Program-made: the position numbers and the translations under genes
The notes under the pieces: model-generated
The model's input: the letters and a program-made list of their open reading frames with translations, nothing else
What the model was told of the DNA's origin: nothing
Databases searched by the model: none
Shown here: one piece after another, positions 58,368 to 64,000 of the stretch
How positions within the stretch are numbered: position 1 is the stretch's first letter
Layout of the letters: each line of letters opens with the position of its first letter
Source: Symbioplanes lichenis
GTDB taxonomy: Bacteria > Actinomycetota > Actinomycetes > Mycobacteriales > Micromonosporaceae
Assembly (NCBI RefSeq): GCF_030709675.1
Contig: NZ_JAUZQD010000007.1
Location: forward strand, 62,001 to 126,000
Length of the DNA stretch: 64,000 bases
Direction: 5' to 3'

Positions 58368-60509
58368 TCAACCATCGCGGCTCGGCGAAAGTCGCGCCGC
58401 CGCGCTGTCCGTTTGTTGTGCTTTATCCCTCACTGTCGGCTTCTCCACCACCGGGACCGGCTCGGCCGGCGGCGGCAGCCGGGTGCCCGCCGTCACCTGC
58501 CCGGCGATGTCCCGGTCGCGCAGGCCGAGCATGACCAGCCAGTCGACCAGCTGCCGGTGGACGGCGTCGGGGCCGATCAGCTCACCCTGGCTGATCTGCC
58601 ACTCCGCCGGGTGCACCAGCATGGCGTCGGTCTGCCAGCCGCCGAGCCCGCCGTGCGAGCCGACCAGCTCCTCGAACGCGGCGACCTCGCTGGTCACCGG
58701 GTCCACGGTGCTGATCAGGACCAGGTCGGGGATGTGGGCTGACTCCTGGTGGCGCAGCAGGTCGGCGCGGGCGTGGGGGCCGTACGGGAGAAGGGGGTCG
58801 ATGCCCTGCACCTCGCCGTCGGTGAGCCGGTGGCTGCCGCCCGGCCCGTAGGCGACGGGTCCGTCCGCCTCGGCCACCACGACGATGCCGATCCCCGGGT
58901 GCCCAGCGAGCCCCGGCACGAGCTGCGGATAGATCCGGTCGATGCGGTCCTTGGTGAGCCGCTCGGTGTAGCGGGTCAGATAGACGAGCGCGAGGTTGCC
59001 CGAGGAGACGACCAGCAGCGGCGCCACCGGGGAGGGCGGGAAGTCGGGCTCGTGCTTCGCCTCGTCCTCGGCCGGAGTGCTCGGGGCGTCTGCCGGGTCG
59101 GGCACCGAGAAACGCTCGACCGCCTCGTCGAGGGTCTCGCCGTGCCGCTGCCGGAACGTGGCGCCCTGGCTCTGCCCGTGGTCCGACACGATCACGATCT
59201 GATAGGAGCGGGCGGCCTCGCGGCGCAGCTTCTCGAGGACGCCGAGCATCCGGTCGAGACTTTCCAGCTGCCGCATCGACTCGGGGCGCGCGGGGCCCGC
59301 GTGATGCGCCACCTCGTCGTAGTCGACCAGGTCGCAGTAGATCGCCGGGGCGCCCCGGGCCATCTGCTCGGCGATCAGCGACACGTTGACGTCGCGCAGC
59401 AGCATCGAGGCCGGGCGCAGGGCCAGGAAGGCGCCGGAGCGGCTGACCCGCGGCTGCAGGTTGCGCCGGCGCTGGAGCCGGGCCTGGTAGAGCTCGACGA
59501 CCACCTCGCCGACCCCCAGCACCAGGGCCCGCGTGAAGCCGAACGGGCTGGCCATGAACGCCGCCCAGCCCCGCGCCGACCGGCCCGGCAGCGCGGCGTG
59601 GCTGACCGTGAGCAGACAGGTGGTGGCGTCACCGGAGAACGCGTTGCCGATGCTCACGCCGTCGTCGCGCAGCAGTCCCCGGCCGTCGGAGAGCCGGGGC
59701 TGGATCACGGCGGCGTCGCGCGGGCGGTTGGAGACCATCAGCTTGCCGGTGTCCTTCTCGAACCACCGGAAGCCCGGGATCTGCCGGGAGGCGCCGTGCA
59801 GGATGCCCGCCTGCGACGCCGGGGTCGTGGACGGGAGGCCGGTGTGCCAGCCGCGCATGGTGTGCGTACCGGAGCGGAGCCAACGGCCGAGAGTGGGCAG
59901 GTTGCCGGCGCGGACCGCCCAGCGCAGCACTGGCTCGCTGACCCCGTCGAGCTGGACCACGAGCAGCCCGGGCTCGGTGCCCATCGCCGGCCGGTGCAGG
60001 CTCAGGAACCGCCCGCCCGCCTGCCGGGCCTGCCGCCGGCGGATGGCCCGCATGAGCCGGCGGGCCTCCTTGAGGAACGTGTCCTCGGTGCCGCTGTCGA
60101 CCATCCAGTCCAGGATCGCGGCGCCCACCACGGCCACCAGGGCGGCGACCCCGACGGTCGGCCAGCCGCTGAGCCGCTTGGACGGGTCCAGCTCGAGGGC
60201 GACGGCCATGACGGCGATCTGGGCGACGACGCCGAGCAGCATCGCGCCCCAGCCACCGAGCGCGGTGACGCCCCAGAGCAGCAGCGGCCGCAGCACCGCG
60301 CCCACCAGGGCGACCAGGACCACGAGACCCATCGTGTCGATGACGTCGGTGCTGCGTACGCCCGGCATCAGCCACAGCGTGATGCTCAGGACGACGAAGG
60401 TGATGATGCCGTTGCGCAGCACGGCCTTGAGCCGGTCCAGCACGCGCGGCCAGGCGATCAGCGCCCGCAGATCGTCCCCGCGGTTGCTGTTCCCTGGTTG
60501 CACGGCCAC
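58368..60509 (-). CDS. Membrane-anchored alkaline phosphatase-superfamily phosphodiesterase
   Basis: 713 residues from GTG 60509, with GTG 60503 as alternative; neither has a clear ribosome site. Residues 10-130 hold four helices of a phage-holin-IV-like membrane domain (RNGIITFVVLSITLWLMPGV; TMGLVVLVALVGAVLRPLLL). Residues 190-690 are a type I phosphodiesterase/nucleotide pyrophosphatase domain: LVVQLDGVSEPVL (metal Asp), LPSTTPASQAG (nucleophile Thr/Ser), YDEVAHHAGP and VSDHGQSQG (metal Asp-His). Likely cleaves a phosphodiester on the outside of the cell. 8 bases separate it from the propeller gene. Confidence 0.85.
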   Translation of the reverse strand: MAVQPGNSNRGDDLRALIAWPRVLDRLKAVLRNGIITFVVLSITLWLMPGVRSTDVIDTMGLVVLVALVGAVLRPLLLWGVTALGGWGAMLLGVVAQIAVMAVALELDPSKRLSGWPTVGVAALVAVVGAAILDWMVDSGTEDTFLKEARRLMRAIRRRQARQAGGRFLSLHRPAMGTEPGLLVVQLDGVSEPVLRWAVRAGNLPTLGRWLRSGTHTMRGWHTGLPSTTPASQAGILHGASRQIPGFRWFEKDTGKLMVSNRPRDAAVIQPRLSDGRGLLRDDGVSIGNAFSGDATTCLLTVSHAALPGRSARGWAAFMASPFGFTRALVLGVGEVVVELYQARLQRRRNLQPRVSRSGAFLALRPASMLLRDVNVSLIAEQMARGAPAIYCDLVDYDEVAHHAGPARPESMRQLESLDRMLGVLEKLRREAARSYQIVIVSDHGQSQGATFRQRHGETLDEAVERFSVPDPADAPSTPAEDEAKHEPDFPPSPVAPLLVVSSGNLALVYLTRYTERLTKDRIDRIYPQLVPGLAGHPGIGIVVVAEADGPVAYGPGGSHRLTDGEVQGIDPLLPYGPHARADLLRHQESAHIPDLVLISTVDPVTSEVAAFEELVGSHGGLGGWQTDAMLVHPAEWQISQGELIGPDAVHRQLVDWLVMLGLRDRDIAGQVTAGTRLPPPAEPVPVVEKPTVRDKAQQTDSAAARLSPSRDG

Positions 60510-60657
60510 CGGGAAACGATCGCACAGCTCCGGGCGTCCCCGCTTCCCACGTCGCCAACGACACGTCCCGCCGGGCCACCCGATCGGATGACAGAGGAGT
60601 TTTCCGGCACCGGGCCGCGATACGGTCGGTGCTCTGCGAGGGATGGGGGAGGCCCGG

Positions 60658-61848
<1,191 letters not shown>

Positions 61849-61857
61849 TCGTCCGTC

Positions 61858-61922
61858 TCAGCCTTTACCGTCGCGCGCCTCAGCCTTACCGTCGCGCGTC
61901 TCAGCCTTTACCGTCGCGGGTC
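61858..61922. repeat. 22-bp tandem repeat between convergent chitinase and lipoprotein genes
   Basis: Units 61858-61879 (22), 61880-61900 (21) and 61901-61922 (22), consensus TCAGCCTTTACCGTCGCGCG. On the minus strand each reads CGCGACGGTAAAGGCTGA, resembling the lipoprotein gene end GCGACGGTCAAGAAG...TGA. The array begins 10 bases after the chitinase stop and ends immediately at the lipoprotein stop. Confidence 0.85.
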
Positions 61923-62384
61923 TCAGTCGTCGGAGTACTTCTTGACCGTCGCGGTGATGAACGAGTCCGCGGCGACCTTGGAACCCGCCTTCAGATCCTG
62001 CGCGACAACGACCCAGTTGGCGTCGATCAGCGGAAGCCGGTGGGCCCCGGTCGCGTCGGTAGCCGGTGCGACATGCAGTCCGGCCGCGCGCCAGAGATCC
62101 TGCGCCGACTGGTAGTTGAGCCCGACGCCGTCCGGCACCTTGACCGGAGCCTTGGTCTTTCGCGGCGCGGTCGTTGCCTTCGCGGTTGTCGCTAGTGCGG
62201 TCGTCGCAGTCGTCGCCGTCGCGGTCGTCGTGGGACTCGGCGTCGTCGCCTCGGCCGGGGCGGCGGTCGAGGTGGCTGCGGCAGCCGGGGCCTCCGATGT
62301 GGTGCCGTCGCCGCTGCTCGAACAGCCCCCGAGAGCACACGCCAAGGTAAGGATGATCGCGGACGCTGTCTTCGTGTGCATCAC
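61923..62384 (-). CDS. Small PASTA-like lipoprotein
   Basis: 153 residues from ATG 62384 (or 62381). Lipobox ALGGC (Cys near 21), a Thr/Ala-rich linker (TTPSPTTTATATTATTALAT) and a C-terminal 60-residue beta module VPDGVGLNYQSAQDLWRAAG ending KAGSKVAADSFITATVKKYS, which has the PASTA-type VPxxxGxxxxxAxxxLxxAGL pattern. PASTA modules bind muropeptides or beta-lactams; here only one weak copy. Function unproven. Confidence 0.75.
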   Translation of the reverse strand: MMHTKTASAIILTLACALGGCSSSGDGTTSEAPAAAATSTAAPAEATTPSPTTTATATTATTALATTAKATTAPRKTKAPVKVPDGVGLNYQSAQDLWRAAGLHVAPATDATGAHRLPLIDANWVVVAQDLKAGSKVAADSFITATVKKYSDD

Positions 62385-62640
62385 CGCAGGCTAGCGACGC
62401 GCTCATCTGCGGATCGGCCGAATGCCGGTCGGCTGGACATCCGATGCCTGCCCCTTTCCGGCCGGCCTTCAATCAGCCGTGCGGCGGCTCGAGTCCTTAT
62501 GTGGTTGTATCCGCGCCGCGGTTGCATTCATCAAGCAATTCTTCGGCGCTTTGGTGACGGTGGTTACTTTCGGCGGTTTGGCATGCTGGATCGTCATTTC
62601 GATGCGACATGGCGGGGTGGGCGGGAGGACAATTTTCGGC

Positions 62641-63450
62641 ATGGGACAGCTGGAATTGTTCAGCCGGGCGCAGGTGGCCGGGATGCGGGATCGCACCCGC
62701 TCGCGGAGCTGGTGCCCGGAGCGTGAGCAGTTCCGGCGCGACCACCAGGTGCGGCGCGACTGGGGCAAGTTCCGGCTGCACACTCGTCGGCTGGGTGAGC
62801 TGCGGGCTCGCCGGGAGGGCTTCTGGTCGCCCGGCGCGAGTGGGCCCGGGGGAGTGCTGCCCGCCTCCCCGGTGCGCCCTCGGCCCCGACCGGTCCTCGC
62901 GCCACCACCCGCCGCATCGCCCACCTCAGCCGCGTCGCCGTCCGCCGCGCCGCCCGCTCTGGCCGTGTCGGCGTCTGCTGCGCCGCCCGCTTTGGCCGTG
63001 TCGGCGTCTGCTGAGCCGCCCGCTTTGGCCGTGTCGCCGTCCGCCATGCTGCCCGCCCCGGCCGTGTCGCCGTCCCCGGCGGTAGCGTCGCCGCCCAGCA
63101 CGCCGCGTGCTCCCGTTGTGTCGCAGCCGGGCGTGCTGCCCGCGCCGACCACGTCGCAGCCCGTGGTGCCGCCCATCCCGGTCGTGTCGTCGCCCATCTC
63201 AGCCTCATCGCCGTCTGCCGCGCCGTCCTCGACATCGAGTGGGCCGGTTCTCCCGTCAGTTCGGCCTGGGCGTGCCGCGCCGGCGATGTCGCGGTCGGTC
63301 GTTCCCGCCTTGCAGCCGGGGGTTTTCGCCTTGCGGTCGACGGGAAAGGCTTCGGGTTTTCCTTGTCTGCGCGCCACGGCGTTGCGGCGTTGCGCGAATT
63401 GCGGAGACGTGGGGAGAGGGGGCGCCTGGGAATGCGGGTGGAGGGGGCGG
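62641..63450 (+). CDS. Hypothetical Ala/Pro/Ser-repeat protein, end undetermined
   Basis: ATG 62641 opens a frame with strong coding bias for the first 65 codons: MGQLELFSRAQVAGMRDRTR, SWCPEREQFRRDHQVRRDWG, KFRLHTRRLGELRARREGFW, a basic helical unit seen as a small conserved actinobacterial start. It then becomes Ala/Pro/Ser/Val-rich with four 33-bp repeats (62947-63078). This frame has no stop codon up to the window edge, although the LuxR gene occupies the other strand from 63451, so the true end must be earlier (lost to a frameshift) or unknown; the end given is the LuxR boundary. No signal peptide. Confidence 0.5.
62947..63078 (+). repeat. 33-bp tandem repeat (4 copies) in the hypothetical gene
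   Basis: In-frame units 62947-62979, 62980-63012, 63013-63045 and 63046-63078, encoding APPALAVSASA, APPALAVSASA, EPPALAVSPSA and MLPAPAVSPSP. The first two differ at one base. All six frames stay open across it. Confidence 0.85.
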
Positions 63451-64000
63451 TCAGGGGGTTTCCTGGAGGTGGGGGTGGTCTTTGAGCTGGCGGCGGGAGG
63501 TGATGTCGAGTTTGCGGAAGATGTTGCGCAGGTGGGCGTCGACGGTGCGTTTGCTGATGAAGAGGCGGGTGGCGACTTCTTGGGAGGTGGCGCCCGCGGC
63601 GGCCAGGCGGGCGACGGCGACTTCGTGCATGGTGAGTTTTTCGTAGCCGTGTTCGGTGCGGGGGCCTACGCGGTCGCCGGTTGCGCGGAGTTCGTCGGCG
63701 GCGCGCCGGGCGAAGGCGTCGGCTCCGGCTCGGGTCAGCAGGTCGAGGGCGGCGCCCAGGTGGGTTCGGCAGTCGCGGCGGCGGCCCTGGCGGCGCAGCC
63801 ATTCCCCGTACGCCAGTTGGGCGCGACCCAGATGCACGGTGAGCCGCCCGGCGGACAGCAGCTCCACGGCCTCGTGGAAGTGCTCTTCGTCGCCGGTCAC
63901 CAGTCCGCGCGCGTGGGCGGCGACGCCCAGGCCCGCGGCCGTGCCCGCGGCCGCCGTGCGCTCGGTCAGGGTGGCCAGGCCCCGGGCGGCGACGGCCGGC
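63451..64000 (-). CDS. LuxR-family (LAL-type) regulator, 5'-truncated by window edge
   Basis: 183 C-terminal residues; the frame is open to the window end. Ends with a LuxR helix-turn-helix: LTMHEVAVARLAAAGATSQE, then RLFISKRTVDAHLRNIFRKL (residues about 118-160 of the visible part). Upstream helices (AYGEWLRRQGRRRDCRTHLG, ALDLLTRAGADAFARRAADE) match the TPR-like C-terminal part of large ATP-binding LuxR (LAL) regulators. Convergent with the Ala/Pro/Ser-rich frame. Confidence 0.9.
   Translation of the reverse strand, partial: PAVAARGLATLTERTAAAGTAAGLGVAAHARGLVTGDEEHFHEAVELLSAGRLTVHLGRAQLAYGEWLRRQGRRRDCRTHLGAALDLLTRAGADAFARRAADELRATGDRVGPRTEHGYEKLTMHEVAVARLAAAGATSQEVATRLFISKRTVDAHLRNIFRKLDITSRRQLKDHPHLQETP

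Overview
The window reads as chromosomal DNA of a filamentous, high-GC actinomycete. Coding frames have G or C at nearly every third position, GTG starts and 1-4 base start/stop overlaps are common, and the gene content is typical of soil actinobacteria: an AfsR-type regulator, a DrrAB-type exporter, a Spo0M-like protein, DyP peroxidase, secreted GH18 chitinase, and a sugar ABC importer without its own ATPase. A Micromonosporaceae (Actinoplanes-like) host is my best guess by inference; no rRNA, complete tRNA, CRISPR array or intact prophage is present.

Layout. 1-4.7 kb: end of an MMPL-family transporter, a CsbD-like stress protein and a membrane GGDEF-EAL protein. 4.76-10.9 kb: a tightly coupled surface-glycan operon with a GT2 glycosyltransferase, a PseH-like acetyltransferase, a PseI-like nonulosonic (pseudaminic) acid synthase, a capsule-type GT-B protein, an unknown protein and a right-handed beta-helix protein, followed directly by a fluoride-channel pair (crcB). 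11.6-16 kb: methyltransferase, HAF-repeat secreted protein, GAF-GGDEF-EAL protein. 16.1-21.1 kb: DeoR regulator and polyol-type ABC importer with a sorbitol/iditol-type dehydrogenase. 21.2-30.7 kb: a patchy accessory stretch with a LysR remnant, DUF3800 protein, MerR/SDR and TetR/MFS pairs with visible operators, an S33 hydrolase, a mazEF-type toxin-antitoxin pair, a tRNA-3'-end-like fragment and a broken NAD kinase. 30.7-34.3 kb: a yybP-ykoY (manganese) riboswitch ahead of a TMEM165/GDT1-type exporter, a cyclase-family protein, a TPR protein and a flippase-like membrane protein. 34.3-39 kb: a self-contained mannitol-type PTS operon (IIC, IIB, an unknown helical-repeat protein, IIA, HPr, EI). 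39.2-44.3 kb: a tautomerase/SDR/SDR operon opposite a TetR gene, a CorC-like protein and a Spo0M-like protein. 45-54 kb: CPBP protease, NDH-2, DHA2 exporter, LamG secreted protein, DyP peroxidase, ABC exporter. 54-64 kb: AfsR-like regulator, beta-propeller protein, membrane phosphodiesterase, GH18 chitinase, small lipoprotein, an Ala-Pro-Ser-rich unknown, and the C-terminus of a LuxR/LAL regulator.

The most unusual structural feature is a set of short degenerate tandem repeats (21-45 bp units) that sit between convergent genes. At several sites the repeat unit resembles the 3' end of one of the flanking genes, and in one case a repeat copy supplies the stop codon of the opposite gene (the AfsR-like gene). 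The most interesting protein-level candidates are the unknown members of the nonulosonate operon (7334-10892), the MgtE-N-like protein embedded in the PTS operon (35750-36496) and the NAD kinase paralogue that has lost its GGDG motif.
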